DNA of 64,000 bases from Maniola hyperantus (GCF_902806685.2 NC_048555.1:13268001-13332000); one strand, 5' to 3'. Counted from the stretch's first letter, positions 30,471-40,192 are shown. Translations and numbers: made by a program. Notes: generated by a model not told the origin, from the letters alone.

Positions 30471-30960
30471 AAAGGAGGAACTTAGGAACAGAATTTGCTT
30501 CGGGTGCGGGATTGTTCTAAATTCGAATTACATAACATACTTAAGGCATAATGGATTTCAGTACAACATTACAACCCAGCTGAGTCATAGGAATGTTACG
30601 ATGTACTTTACCTTTAGATAACAGGTTTGTAATAAGGCATTGTCGAGCGATTGGTGTAAAAAAGTCTTTAAACGTTGAACTTTTCGGGAAGAACCAAAAG
30701 CAATTACTTTAAACACGTATCGGCAATTTTCCCCACAAACTCAAACACTCGACACTCGACACAGATGACCCCCCGGCCCTGAAACGCTGAGTTTCACAGA
30801 GTACACGTAAAAGGCGGGAGAGATACCATCAGACTGTGGGAAGGGGGGGGGGGGACTAGATCCCGCAGGCTAACCTCAACTACCGCTTTATCTGATGCAA
30901 TTTGGAATAATACACTATTGGGAAAACCTACAAAATTTTTTTAATTTTTTTTTTTTTAAA
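30471..30960. other. unrecognised; G-run
   Basis: A 12-base G run at about 30843-30854 and an A/T run at 30938-30958. Nothing else is seen. Confidence 0.45.
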
Positions 30961-30963
30961 TTA

Positions 30964-31194
30964 CTAGCTGATGCCCGCGACTTCGTCCGCGTGGAATTAG
31001 GTTTTTGAAAATCCCGTGGGAACTCTTTGATTTTCCAGGATAAAAAGTAGCCTATGTCACTCTCAGTCAGGTCTTTATCTATATCCATGCAAAACATCAC
31101 GTCAATCCGCTGCACCGTTGCGACGTGATTGAAGCACAAACCAACAAATCAATAAACCAACAAACAGACACACTTTCGCATTTACAAGTACTGA
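30964..31194 (-). mobile_element. Helitron-like family 2, full length
   Basis: Reverse: CTAG, then ctgatgcccgcgacttcgtc, gaaaatcccgtgggaactc, aaaaagtagcctatgtcac, gttgcgacgtgattgaa and GA before T at the far end. Confidence 0.85.
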
Positions 31195-31695
31195 TAGCGC
31201 GCATTCATACCTACTGGCAAGTGATGATGCAGCCCAGGATGGAGCGCACTTTCCCTTTCCTACAAGATGTCTATTCACTCCTGACTTGAAGGTACGAAGA
31301 ACGAACAAACAGCAACATAATTATCTATGCACCCGGCCAGTGTCGCGTTGCACACAAAAACACACATATTCTAGTATACCCATAAATATGGACCCCCATC
31401 AACACTTTATAGAGGCAAAATGGCTAACATTGATTAAATCGGCGATTTAAAAACAATAAATTTAAATTATTTGCATTTTATCGTACAAAAACTATCGTGC
31501 CCAATAGCTGACTATATTATCGAACATAAAAACATAGTAAAAAACATCTTACCGAAGAGAGTTTAATCATTATATTATTAAGTATAGATAAGACAGATAA
31601 AATTAGGCTTGGAAAAAGAAGCCATTTGTCTACTTTTCTCAACGGTCAGTTTTAAAGATCTCCAAAGTCTATCCGTGAGCTAAAGGGAACTTTTA
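31195..31695. other. unrecognised; SINE-C speck
   Basis: 31208-31245 (ctggcaagtgatgatgcagcc, aggatggagc) is a scrap of SINE-C; the rest is not recognised. Confidence 0.4.
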
Positions 31696-31696
31696 A

Positions 31697-31906
31697 CGCC
31701 GTTCGTCCGCGTAGAATTAGGTTTTTTAAAAATCCCGTGGGAACTTTTTGATTTTCTGAGATAAAAAGTAGCCTATGTCACTCTCCAGATTTTTATCTAT
31801 ACCCATGCAAAAAATACGTCAATCCGTCGTTGCACCGTTGCGACGTGATTGAAGGACAAACCAACAAACAAACACAGTTTCGCATTTATAATATTAAGGG
31901 TACTGA
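31697..31906 (-). mobile_element. Helitron-like family 2, 3' end lost
   Basis: gttcgtccgcgtagaattagg, aaatcccgtgggaac, aaaaagtagcctatgtcactctcc, gttgcgacgtgattgaagg and tttcgcatttataatatta. The CTAG terminus is missing and is replaced by gcc. Confidence 0.75.
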
Positions 31907-32194
31907 TTTTAAACATGAGAGCTATTATTATGAAAATGCCCCGATAGCAGCTCTGTTTTAAGTTAATCTCTTTGTAAACATTAAAATACTATGTTTTAAT
32001 ATTCAACTGACCAGTTCTGTTTAGATTACAAAACGGATAAAACTCTACAGTTATTAAAATAATTAATTAGCCATCAATAATATTCAATGGGCGGGAGGAA
32101 TCTATTGGAAGGACCAGAAATGTACCCCCCTTCGCTAGAATACCACACTTATTAACTGATAATAAATTACGATAAAATATATAAGTATAGCTAT

Positions 32195-32480
32195 GTTTCT
32201 TTAATTCCATTACAAGTTAGCCCTTGACATCTCATCTGGTGGTAAGTGATGATGCAGTCTAAGATGGAAGGGGTATGCCAGTTTTAAACCCTTAACGGTT
32301 TCTACACGGCATTGTACCGGGGCGTTAAATCGCTTAGCGGCACGGTTTTACCACCTCACCGGTGGTAACCAGCCACGGCCGAAGCCTCGAACCAAACCAG
32401 GACCAGAACCGCCAGGAATGGAGCCCGGGACCTCCCGCTTATAAGACAACAGCGCTCATCACTCCGCCAGGGAGGTTGTC
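32195..32480 (-). mobile_element. SINE-C, near full length
   Basis: Reverse: tcatctggtggtaagtgatg, tctacacggcattgtaccgg, cgcttagcggcacgg, cagccacggccgaagcc, aatggagcccgggacctccc and tccgccagggagg. Confidence 0.8.
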
Positions 32481-32496
32481 AAAGCTTGTTTAGTTC

Positions 32497-32876
32497 GTAC
32501 AAAATGACTTCTCACGCGCCATTAACTCTTGGGTCAACTGTCATGTCAAAAGTACGGTTCATCTTTATAATAAGAACTGATATCGTACTTTTGACATGAC
32601 AATCTGTATGTATATAAAATTCAAAGTCCTGACTGACTGACTGACTGAATGACTGACTTGTATATCAACGCACAGCCTAAGCCGCTTGTCATGGAGACAT
32701 GCAATTTGGAGGTTGTGTTCTTTAAAGAGTAGGTATCCACTTAGGATATTTTGAAATTCCACCCCTAAGTGGTTTAAATGGGGTTTGAAATGCATGTAGT
32801 CCACGCGGACCAAGTTGCGAGCATAAGCTAGTTGACAAATAAAGTTAAAATGGCGCGTGGAGAAATCATTTTGTAC
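32497..32876. mobile_element. palindromic foldback MITE interrupted by a Helitron-like element
   Basis: Left arm gtacaaaatgacttctcacg, cgccattaac, gtcatgtcaaaagtacg; right arm cgtacttttgacatgac, then after the insertion gttaaaatggcgcg, ggagaaatcattttgtac. Without the inserted 229 bp the element would be about 151 bp and almost entirely inverted repeat. Confidence 0.85.
32603..32831 (+). mobile_element. Helitron-like family 1, nested
   Basis: Starts TC after A, contains (gact)n, atcaacgcacagcc, ccacccctaagtgg and ccacgcggaccaagttgcg, and ends CTAG before T, exactly splitting an A-T step of the foldback arm. Confidence 0.85.
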
Positions 32877-32967
32877 GCATAATATTTCAAAAACCCAAAA
32901 TTTTAAACCCGGGCAATAACTTTACCAACATTTAAATAAAAGAGATCGATGTCACGTTGTCATGGCG

Positions 32968-33003
32968 ACCGGGGCGGGGCGGGGCGGGGCGGGGCGGGCG
33001 GGA
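32968..33003. repeat. (ggggc)n run
   Basis: Five ggggc units plus gggcggg; capable of forming a G-quadruplex. Confidence 0.85.
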
Positions 33004-33169
33004 CGAGTCCCGAATTCCAAGTAAACCGGGAGCGCGCCTCGGGAGGAATCCAACATGCTCCCGCGCGTTAGTATTCCTGCCATCTTGTTTCCAGACATTT
33101 TTACTGTTCTGTAGAGGAATTACCAGTTATTTCAAAGGTAGGTACTTAACTCATTTGGACATCGATATT

Positions 33170-33375
33170 CGATATAAATGACAAGATATGCCCAAGCGAA
33201 CAAAATTTTTCACGGTTTTGTACCAAATTAATCAGCGCCACCTCTTAGATACTAATGAACGACCCGTTTGAAATCCAGACGTCACTGAGGTTGCATTGGT
33301 GCTAAAGCACCAATGAGTCGCTGCCATTTTGTTTGTTCAATGGCCTTGTCCATACGAAGTAATATATAAGTCAAT
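33170..33375. repeat. 210-bp dispersed element, copy 2, with perfect stem-loop
   Basis: Same family as 27703-27912. At 33294-33315 cattggtgct and agcaccaatg form a 10-bp perfect stem with a tiny loop. It includes gacgtcac, a CRE-like motif. Confidence 0.75.
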
Positions 33376-33415
33376 GCATTTGGAAGAAAAATAACTGTAT
33401 GGTATTTATACGCAT

Positions 33416-33525
33416 ACTAGCTTATCCCCGCGACTTTGTCCGTGTGGACTGGCGACTACTATAAAACACATAACTCTGAAAAGTTTAAGATGCGTGCCCG
33501 GAATTGAACCCTCGACCCCAAATAG
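33416..33525 (-). mobile_element. Helitron-like 3' end joined to SINE-A head
   Basis: CTAG with cttatccccgcgactttgtccg (minus-strand Helitron-like end), then cataactctgaaaag and gcgtgcccggaattgaaccc, a reverse SINE-A head. Confidence 0.55.
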
Positions 33526-33529
33526 GATT

Positions 33530-33685
33530 CGTAAAATACGATTCGTAGTGCCCATCATACAAAATGTAAAGGTACATACGCTTATGCACTAATTTGGTTC
33601 GTATGGATCCGTCCAAATAAGAATCAAATGAGTGCACAAACATATTATATGTACGTTTTGTATGACGGCCACAACGTATCTGACG
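33530..33685. repeat. possible foldback piece
   Basis: atacgattcgtagtgccc with atcatacaaaatg is matched inversely in part by acgttttgtatgacggcc; a related stretch lies at 33930-34000 (gacggatccgacaaaatacgaatcg, ttgtatgacggcc). Confidence 0.4.
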
Positions 33686-33825
33686 ACCACCGAGTTTCTT
33701 GCTGGTTCTTCTCGGTAGGAAGGCATTCCGAACCAGTAGTAGATGCCTCTGACGATTCAAAAATACCTACTTGTAAAAGTTTAATTGAATAAAAAATATT
33801 TTTAATTATTTATTTATCGTGTTTT
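33686..33825 (+). mobile_element. LINE 3' UTR tail
   Basis: gagtttcttgctggttcttc, tcggtaggaaggcattcc, agtagatgcctctgacga, cttgtaaaagttta and attgaataaaaaat, the sense version of 27945-28110. Confidence 0.65.
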
Positions 33826-34179
33826 TACGAAAACGAATAAGAATGAGTGCACAAACGTCCTTACAACTTTATTAGGTAGGTAGCAATGCGCGCGAACATC
33901 GCGACTTTCTGACCTATCGGAAAGGTGTTTATGTGATTTGACGGATCCGACAAAATACGAATCGAATGACTACGTATTTGTATGACGGCCAGACAGTGGC
34001 CACTCACGGAAATGTAGCAAATACGAATGAGTACACAAGCGCCCAAACTCTTCAATTTTGCGGCGTAAAAATGAATTACGACCGCCGCGGGAGGACACAA
34101 ATGTAACGTGCTCCGTGTTAAATAAATCCATTTTAATGTTTAACTAAAGCATTTGGTGATAAAAATTAGTTCCAAAGGA

Positions 34180-34411
34180 GCTGTGACTATTGACAAAGAA
34201 GTGATATTGAATTCAAATGTGATTAACAATGAAGGACGTAGTTAATTGAATTTTTGTGTTCCGTGAGTAACATTTTATAATCATAGACGTTTGTAATTTA
34301 AATTTTTGAGTTTGCGTTTAACGCGTGAGTTGGCGCGCGGCTGTCTCGCTCACACAGCCCGCAAATCGCTATTTACGTCTCGCTCGCAGTGGGACGTAAA
34401 CAAAAACAATC
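34180..34411 (+). promoter_or_regulatory. LINE 5' leader, probable
   Basis: Leads into ORF1 with a GC-richer tail (gcgcgcggctgtctcgctc, cgctatttacgtctcgctcg) ending gtaaacaaaaacaatc-ATG. LINE promoters usually sit in this part. The left limit is uncertain because copy 2 is masked by the gap here. Confidence 0.45.
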
Positions 34412-35575
34412 ATGAATTGTGTCGAATGCAAGGAGATAATCGATGGTTTGGACCTTTTAAAGTGTATCGGATGTAATGGCACTTTCCACTATAAATGCCA
34501 GAATATCCCGGCCATTATTTTTAGAGAGGAAAACGTGCAGATAAAGCGCACATTCAAATGTGATCACTGTCTGAATGTCACCCGGCGCGTAAGAGTAACG
34601 GACGATACCCCGGTCCGCGGCGGAGGCGCCCGAGCAGCGCCCGCTCAGCTGGAGCTTCCGAAACTTAACAACAACCAGACAGTTGAAGGAGCTCACAGTG
34701 AGTTACTAGTGCAAAAGGAAGATTCAGCAAGAACAGAGAAAATGATAGATGGAAAGTTTGATGTGTCATTGCTGATGGATATGGTAAATGAATCAGTTGC
34801 AGGAAAGATGAAAAGTTTGGAGTCCAGGTTGGTCCAAGAAATCAAGGCGGCCGTTTCGAGTACATCACGGCAAGAAACTGATCGTCTACAGGCAGAGTTG
34901 CAGAAGGCTAACGAAAGGTGTGCACGTTACGAGGCTGAAATCCAGTCCTTGAAAGAGAAATTAAAGAATCAGTCCAATAGTAGGAAAACGGAGACACAGG
35001 CTGGACAGAAGGTGAGGGAGGAGAGGCAGCAGGCGGGCACGGTGCAGGTCGCAGCGCCGGCGCCGGTGTGCGCAGCACGGGAGCCGTCCGGGACGCCGTC
35101 CGCGGACGCGGTCCGAGCTCAACCGACGACGAGCTATGCGGCGGTGGCCAGGAAAACAGAGAGTAAGCCGTGTGCACACGGACAGAACGACTACCAGTCT
35201 CAGCCGGAGGAAAAAGATAGTGATGATTGGAGTGAGGTAAGAAGTAAAAAGATGCACCCGATTAAAAAAGGCGGAAATATATCTATTATTCCAATTAAAG
35301 CAGTTGAGCGGAAAAAATATCTTCACATATGGAGACTACATAAAGAAACCACAGAAGACAATTTAAAGGAATATATTCAGGCAGTACTGGGAACCGATAG
35401 TTATAACAAAGTAGACAAGATAGTACAAAAAATAGAGCGAAGTTATTCATCTTTTAGAGTATGTGTGTCAGAAAGCGATTTCGAGAGACTGAGTGATCCT
35501 GACATTTGGCCCAAAGATGCAGAGTACAGTGAGTGGACTTGGTTTCGTGGCCCAGCCAGAAAACCTCAAACTTAG
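34412..35575 (+). CDS. LINE ORF1 protein, copy 1
   Basis: 387-residue nucleic-acid-binding ORF1 product expected to coat the element RNA in the RNP. Residues 3-53 form a C4HC3 PHD-type zinc finger: C3/C6, C18/C21, H26/C29, C50/C53. About residues 115-190 are heptad-rich coiled coil (ESRLVQEIKAA, AELQKANERCARYEAEI), suited to trimerisation. After a low-complexity, Pro/Ala-rich linker comes a conserved C-terminal domain (from YLHIWRLHKETTEDNLKEY to the SEWTWFRGP end). There are no CCHC knuckles. The ATG at 34412 opens directly on the zinc finger, so it is well supported. It overlaps ORF2 by 83 nt in another frame. It differs from copy 2 by C instead of R in SKP-C-AHG. Confidence 0.85.
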   Translation: MNCVECKEIIDGLDLLKCIGCNGTFHYKCQNIPAIIFREENVQIKRTFKCDHCLNVTRRVRVTDDTPVRGGGARAAPAQLELPKLNNNQTVEGAHSELLVQKEDSARTEKMIDGKFDVSLLMDMVNESVAGKMKSLESRLVQEIKAAVSSTSRQETDRLQAELQKANERCARYEAEIQSLKEKLKNQSNSRKTETQAGQKVREERQQAGTVQVAAPAPVCAAREPSGTPSADAVRAQPTTSYAAVARKTESKPCAHGQNDYQSQPEEKDSDDWSEVRSKKMHPIKKGGNISIIPIKAVERKKYLHIWRLHKETTEDNLKEYIQAVLGTDSYNKVDKIVQKIERSYSSFRVCVSESDFERLSDPDIWPKDAEYSEWTWFRGPARKPQT

Positions 35576-38450
35576 ACTGTCTAGTAATAATGTAAATAAT
35601 GTAAATATACTATATCAAAATGTAAGAGGTCTACGTACAAAAACATCAAATTTTTTAACATTACTCGAAGCATCTGGAGCTGATTTGTTTGCAATAACAG
35701 AAACCGGATGCAACGAGTCAATGAACGACGCAGAAATAACCTTACCTGGCTACCCCATATTGCGATGTGATCGAGCGGACGGACGCAAGCAGGGCGGCGC
35801 GCTTTTAGTGGCCACACCGCGGTTCGAACTGCGCCGCGTACCGACGCCCGATCACATTGACGTAAATAAATATAAGTTCGAGCTAGTGTGTGCTGCAGTG
35901 TATAACACGAACAATAGATTTCTCTTCACTTGTTGTGTGGTGTATATTCCTCCTCACGCCGACGAAAATGAATATACGATTATGTTTAAGTTATTAGAAG
36001 ATATATGTATTAGGTATAAGAATAATGTAATTATATTAGGTGATTTCAACTTATTTTCTAGCAATATTCAGGTCTGTAACTATTACGAGTATTTTGTGGC
36101 TTTCTGTGAACTCGCTCAGTATAATGAGGTACCGAACTGCAACGATAGACAGCTGGACCTAGTGTTGAGCGGCCGAGGGACCGTGACGGTGCGCATGGCG
36201 GACGAGGCGCTGGAGCCGGTGGACGGGTACCACCCGCCGCTAGCCGTGGCCGTGCCCCTCGGGGCCTCGTGCGCCTCGCCCGCCTCGTGCATCTCGCCCG
36301 CCTCGCCCGCCTCCGATACGCTCTCCGATCTAGTCGATCTAACCGACCCGACATATTTTAGACGATGGAACTTCAACAAGGCCGACTTCCACCAATTATA
36401 TAATTTAATAGCAATAGAAGACTGGACTGAAATTTACAATCTTAGTGACCCTGAAACTGTGTTGAACCTTTTCTACGCTAAAATCACAAATATTTTTGAT
36501 GCATGTGTACCCTTAAAAAAACAGCTCCCTAGAAAAACCAGATATATATACCCGGTTTGGTACAGCTCCCAACTGATAATAGATATAAAGAAAAAATACA
36601 TATTACATAAAAAATATAAAAAAAGTAAGTCGCAAAGCGACTATGCGGCGTTCGCGCAGATCAGGGCGAGACTGAAGTCGGAGACGGCGATCGCGCACGA
36701 TACCTACCGAGATCGCGTGCAGAGCCACTTGGCAAAGGATCCGCAAGCGTTTTGGAGCTACATGAGGTCTAAAAAAGGTAATATAAACCAAAATAAACTA
36801 GTGAAGAATGGGCGAATTTTACCAGACCGAGAGTGCGCTGATGAATTCGCTTCGTTCTTTCATTCTGTGTACAATTCAGAGCCGGCCAAGCTGAGCGTGG
36901 CGGCGGCGGACGCGGCGGGCGGCGCGAGCGCGGCGCGCGTGGAGTTGGGCAACTTATCGCCGGACGCGGTGGTGCGAGCGCTCGAGCGACTGCCGCCGAA
37001 ACGCTCGGTTGGGCCGGATGGAATACCGCCGTTTATCTTTAAGGATTGCCGCAAGGTGCTAGTGGAACCGTTGCTGCATGTATTCAACACCTGTATCGCG
37101 ACCGCAACGTTTCCCGATCGTTGGAAGCTCACTCGAGTAGTACCGGTTCCGAAAGGCAGGGGAGGTTCTGAGCCCAGCGACTACAGGCCCGTAGCAGTCC
37201 TGTGCACTCCGGCGAAGGTGTTCGAGTCGGCGGTACACAACAGTCTATACGAACAGGTGAGTGCTCAGTTGTCAGACGCACAGCACGGATTTCGCCCCGG
37301 GCGGGGAACGACTGGCAACTTGCTGCATCTTATGACGCGATTGGTACCAGCGGTGGATGCCGGAGTGCAGGTAGACGTAGCCTATTTTGATTTTAGAAAG
37401 GCGTTCGACACGGTCGACAACGACGTCCTACTCGCGAAGCTCGCCCGCGTGGGCTGCACGCCCAAAACGCTCGCTTTCTTCGCCAGCTACCTGCGGGACA
37501 GACGTCAGTACGTCGACTGTGGTGGACACCGGTCGGAGCCCTACTATACGAGATCAGGCGTCAGTCAAGGTAGCAACTTAGGGCCCCTCCAATTTATCTT
37601 AATGGTAAACGACTTACCGGAGGTGGTAACTGAGTCGACGTGCCTGTTGTTTGCTGACGACCTGAAATTAGTCATGGAAGTAGGAGAGATCTCAGATCAC
37701 GATAGACTACAGAGAGACATAGATGCAGTTAGCAAGTGGAGCCAGGAGAACAAGCTTCATTTTAATGTCTCCGAGTGTTCTGTGATGACGTTCAGCCGCG
37801 CGCGCGCCCCGCGCCACCATCAGTACCAGCTGGAGGGGCAGACGCTGCGGCGGGTCACGGAGGTTAGGGACCTAGGGATTCAGTTCAGCGCCGACCTAAA
37901 TTTCCGGAAACATGTAGCCGATACATGTAAGAGAGCGTATCGGAATTTGGGTTTTGTCCTAAGACAAGCGAATGCGTTCACTAACATCAAGGCGTTGCGT
38001 GCTTTGTATGAAGCCCTGGTGAAAAGCCATCTGGAATGCAACGCATCCATATGGTCACCGGGTGAAGCTAAGTACAAAGTGATGCTGGAACGCATTCAAA
38101 ATAAATTTTTAAGGTTTATGTACCTAAAGTTGTACGGAGTGTATCCGGGATACCCGTTGCTGTATCCCACTCTGTTTGTCATGGGCATGGTGGGATACAG
38201 TACACTGGAATTAAGAAGAGAAGTGTCCCTGGCTGCGTACATATTTAAGGTGCTAAGAGGGAAGGTGCATAACCCTGCTGTCCTGAAGGAGTTACGCTTT
38301 TGCGTGCCGAACGACAGTGGGTCACGCAGACGCAGGCCTCCACTGCTGGCGCAACCGCGCGCTCGCACTTGCCTGCTGCAGCGACTTGCACGCTCAACTC
38401 GGTCGCTGAACACATCGACCTGTTCAGCTGCTCACTGGGCGAGTTCATAA
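35493..38450 (+). CDS. LINE ORF2: APE endonuclease and reverse transcriptase, copy 1
   Basis: 985-residue polyprotein that nicks target DNA and primes reverse transcription. Residues 38-250 are the APE-type endonuclease: N43 in YQNVRG, E70 in ITETG, Y151, D184/N186 in GDFN, D222 in LDLV, H247 in YHPPL. The RT spans roughly 490-790, with GPDGIPP at about 507, D633 in YFDFRKAFD, and FADD at 720-723, so the catalytic aspartates are intact. The C-terminal domain (CNASIWSPG to RPPLLAQPRART) is present, but the last 25 or so residues look out of frame: the +1 frame, open from before 38372 to a TAA at 38477-38479, gives the family-like IDLFSCSLGEFIR. The start at 35493 is the first Met; the true start may lie anywhere in the overlap. 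Against copy 2 it has E for K in the SECSVM segment and lacks one H after DHD. Confidence 0.85.
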   Translation: MILTFGPKMQSTVSGLGFVAQPENLKLRLSSNNVNNVNILYQNVRGLRTKTSNFLTLLEASGADLFAITETGCNESMNDAEITLPGYPILRCDRADGRKQGGALLVATPRFELRRVPTPDHIDVNKYKFELVCAAVYNTNNRFLFTCCVVYIPPHADENEYTIMFKLLEDICIRYKNNVIILGDFNLFSSNIQVCNYYEYFVAFCELAQYNEVPNCNDRQLDLVLSGRGTVTVRMADEALEPVDGYHPPLAVAVPLGASCASPASCISPASPASDTLSDLVDLTDPTYFRRWNFNKADFHQLYNLIAIEDWTEIYNLSDPETVLNLFYAKITNIFDACVPLKKQLPRKTRYIYPVWYSSQLIIDIKKKYILHKKYKKSKSQSDYAAFAQIRARLKSETAIAHDTYRDRVQSHLAKDPQAFWSYMRSKKGNINQNKLVKNGRILPDRECADEFASFFHSVYNSEPAKLSVAAADAAGGASAARVELGNLSPDAVVRALERLPPKRSVGPDGIPPFIFKDCRKVLVEPLLHVFNTCIATATFPDRWKLTRVVPVPKGRGGSEPSDYRPVAVLCTPAKVFESAVHNSLYEQVSAQLSDAQHGFRPGRGTTGNLLHLMTRLVPAVDAGVQVDVAYFDFRKAFDTVDNDVLLAKLARVGCTPKTLAFFASYLRDRRQYVDCGGHRSEPYYTRSGVSQGSNLGPLQFILMVNDLPEVVTESTCLLFADDLKLVMEVGEISDHDRLQRDIDAVSKWSQENKLHFNVSECSVMTFSRARAPRHHQYQLEGQTLRRVTEVRDLGIQFSADLNFRKHVADTCKRAYRNLGFVLRQANAFTNIKALRALYEALVKSHLECNASIWSPGEAKYKVMLERIQNKFLRFMYLKLYGVYPGYPLLYPTLFVMGMVGYSTLELRREVSLAAYIFKVLRGKVHNPAVLKELRFCVPNDSGSRRRRPPLLAQPRARTCLLQRLARSTRSLNTSTCSAAHWASS

Positions 38451-38564
38451 GGGCCACAACGTTGTTGTTAAGTTTTTAAATAAAGTAGGGTTATTTAAGT
38501 TTACTTAGCTATCGTATTAGGTTAGCCTGTAAGGATAGTTTTAAGTTGTGAATAAATAAATAAT

Positions 38565-38592
<28 letters not shown>
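38451..38592 (+). terminator. LINE 3' UTR and poly(A) tail, copy 1
   Basis: aataaa motifs (gtgaataaataaataat) lead into an A-run of nearly 30 bases, followed by unrelated gtcataacagg. Confidence 0.8.
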
Positions 38593-38595
<3 letters not shown>

Positions 38596-38873
38596 ATAAC
38601 AGGAAAATGATTCTTTGTAACATATTAGCCAGAGTATTAGCCATATCATAAACATCAACTATAAACCTATGTCAACAGTATCATTTGCTATGTTATGTGT
38701 ATAACACTGACTAGGTGTGTAAAGAACACTCGTACTAGATACCTACCTAGGTATTCAGTACCTACTTAGGTAGGTACTGAGTCTGCACGTCGATTCAGAC
38801 TGCACGTCATTGCAATTTATTTGCAAAATAAACACAAATACATAATTTACTAAAGTAAACATTATTAATGTTG
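38593..38873. other. nothing recognised
   Basis: Short ctaggta palindromic steps at 38748-38785 only. Confidence 0.4.
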
Positions 38874-39044
38874 TCTAAGCTGATTGACGGACTGACTGAT
38901 TTATCAACGCACGGATCGAGCTAAAATTTGGCATGCAGATAGCTATTATGACGTAGACACTAGACATCCGCAAAGAAAGGATTTTGAAAATTCAATCCCT
39001 AAAAGGGTGAAACAGGGGTCTAGTACTTACAGTCCACAAGCTAG
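38874..39044 (+). mobile_element. Helitron-like family 1, hairpin deleted
   Basis: tctaagctgattgacg, atcaacgcacgg, aaaatttggcatgcagatagc, ttcaatccctaaaaggg, gtccac directly joined to aagctagt: the terminal hairpin is missing although the CTAG end is kept. Confidence 0.7.
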
Positions 39045-39205
39045 TTAGGTATATAGGAATTACCACCATGACAGGCGTGAGAATTTATGTATCTTCGAAT
39101 TTACGTGGATCGGGTTATCGCGGTTTTGCTGTACCTTTTTATACCTATATTATATTATATTAACCTATATATATATTATATAAATATTAACCCTATATAA
39201 TATTA

Positions 39206-39430
39206 ACCATTTAGTTTGCAACTTCCGGCTTAGCCTGTTTTGGGCAGCTTTTATTTCGGACAGTATAATTTTTATAAAATGATGAGAAAATTAATGTAGG
39301 TATTTTGTGTTAGATAGTTAGTACGTAGATACCTCTCCTATCTCTACTCTACTCTAATTTTTTATGCGAATTTGAAACTTGTGTTAAAAATGACACCTAC
39401 TTAATCTACTTTCTGCTTTCACAGAGCTAT
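39206..39430. repeat. diverged tandem duplication, unit A
   Basis: accatttagtttgcaacttcc, gcctgttttgggcagctttta, gaatttgaaacttg, tacttaatc and ttctgctttcacagagct line up with unit B. Confidence 0.7.
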
Positions 39431-39536
39431 TTATAAAGCGTCGTTTAAAGTTCCCTTATTTAATCACTCACAAAAATCAAGCGGATTTTGTAAAACGTGG
39501 GTCGGGCTTAACTTTATCGCTGTTATAACTTACTGT

Positions 39537-39770
39537 AAACCTTTTAGCCTGCAACTTCCTCCTTTGCCTGTTTTCGGCAGCTTTTATTTCATACAGATTT
39601 TTATAAAAATTTGAGGCTATAAGTTAATAATAGAAAATTAATTTGGTACAATAATAGCAAGTAGTTATTATGTGCTAGTAAGTGCTCTTATTTTTCAAGT
39701 GAATTTGAAACTAGTTATATATAGGTAGGTACCTACTCTTGTTTTATTTTCTGCTTTCGCGGAGCTTTTA
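39537..39770. repeat. diverged tandem duplication, unit B
   Basis: aaaccttttagcctgcaacttcc, gcctgttttcggcagctttta, gaatttgaaactag and ttctgctttcgcggagct follow unit A in the same order and spacing; about 330 bp period. Confidence 0.7.
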
Positions 39771-40192
39771 AGATTTTGTATAAATAATAATACCCTTACA
39801 CATCGTATAAAAAATGAAATAAAATAACTTTCATCATTTACTTCGATAATATCCGGTTTAGGTATTTTTCTCCGTAATAACATGCCAACTTTGAGTCGCC
39901 ATTCATCTTACAAGAAACGAGCTTCAAAATAAAATGTTGGAACGCAAATCGAATTAATTTTTGCCTTTTTTTGTTTATATCCTCAACTGCAAAATGAATA
40001 AAATAAAGCTTTGCACACAATAGGTCGTAAATTTTCATTAACCACCCACAACTTTGTATTCGGAGTTTGGTTATTCCTAATATTACCTACACTTAATTCA
40101 TATTTTATGTAGGTATTGGTTTGTGTGATATTTTAATTTGCGACTCCTGAATATCTTCCGCTTAAAGTAGAAAGCATTTTACACATGTTAGC
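39771..40192. other. nothing recognised
   Basis: AT-rich, no supported feature. Confidence 0.4.

Larger units (their letters stand above)
34180..38592 (+). mobile_element. CR1-group LINE, copy 1, near full length
   Basis: Autonomous-type non-LTR retrotransposon: 5' leader (exact start not visible), ORF1 34412-35575, ORF2 35493-38450, a short 3' UTR with AATAAA repeats and an A-run to 38592. PHD-type ORF1 and the NVRGLRTK-type endonuclease start point to the CR1/Daphne side of the CR1/Jockey group. GC content is clearly above that of the flanks. No target-site duplication was found. The second copy at 48967-53115 is about 99.8% identical, but the downstream flanks differ, so these look like separate insertions. 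Confidence 0.85.

Noticed and set aside
34457..38457. Numerous minus-strand and alternate-frame ORFs across the LINE (mirrored at 48973-52976)
   Set aside because: They are shadows of the GC-rich ORF1 and ORF2, lie antisense or out of frame, and are duplicated only because the LINE is duplicated.
38593..38610. Target-site duplication of LINE copy 1
   Set aside because: I looked for gtcataacagg upstream of the 5' leader and found no convincing match; the 5' boundary stays undefined.
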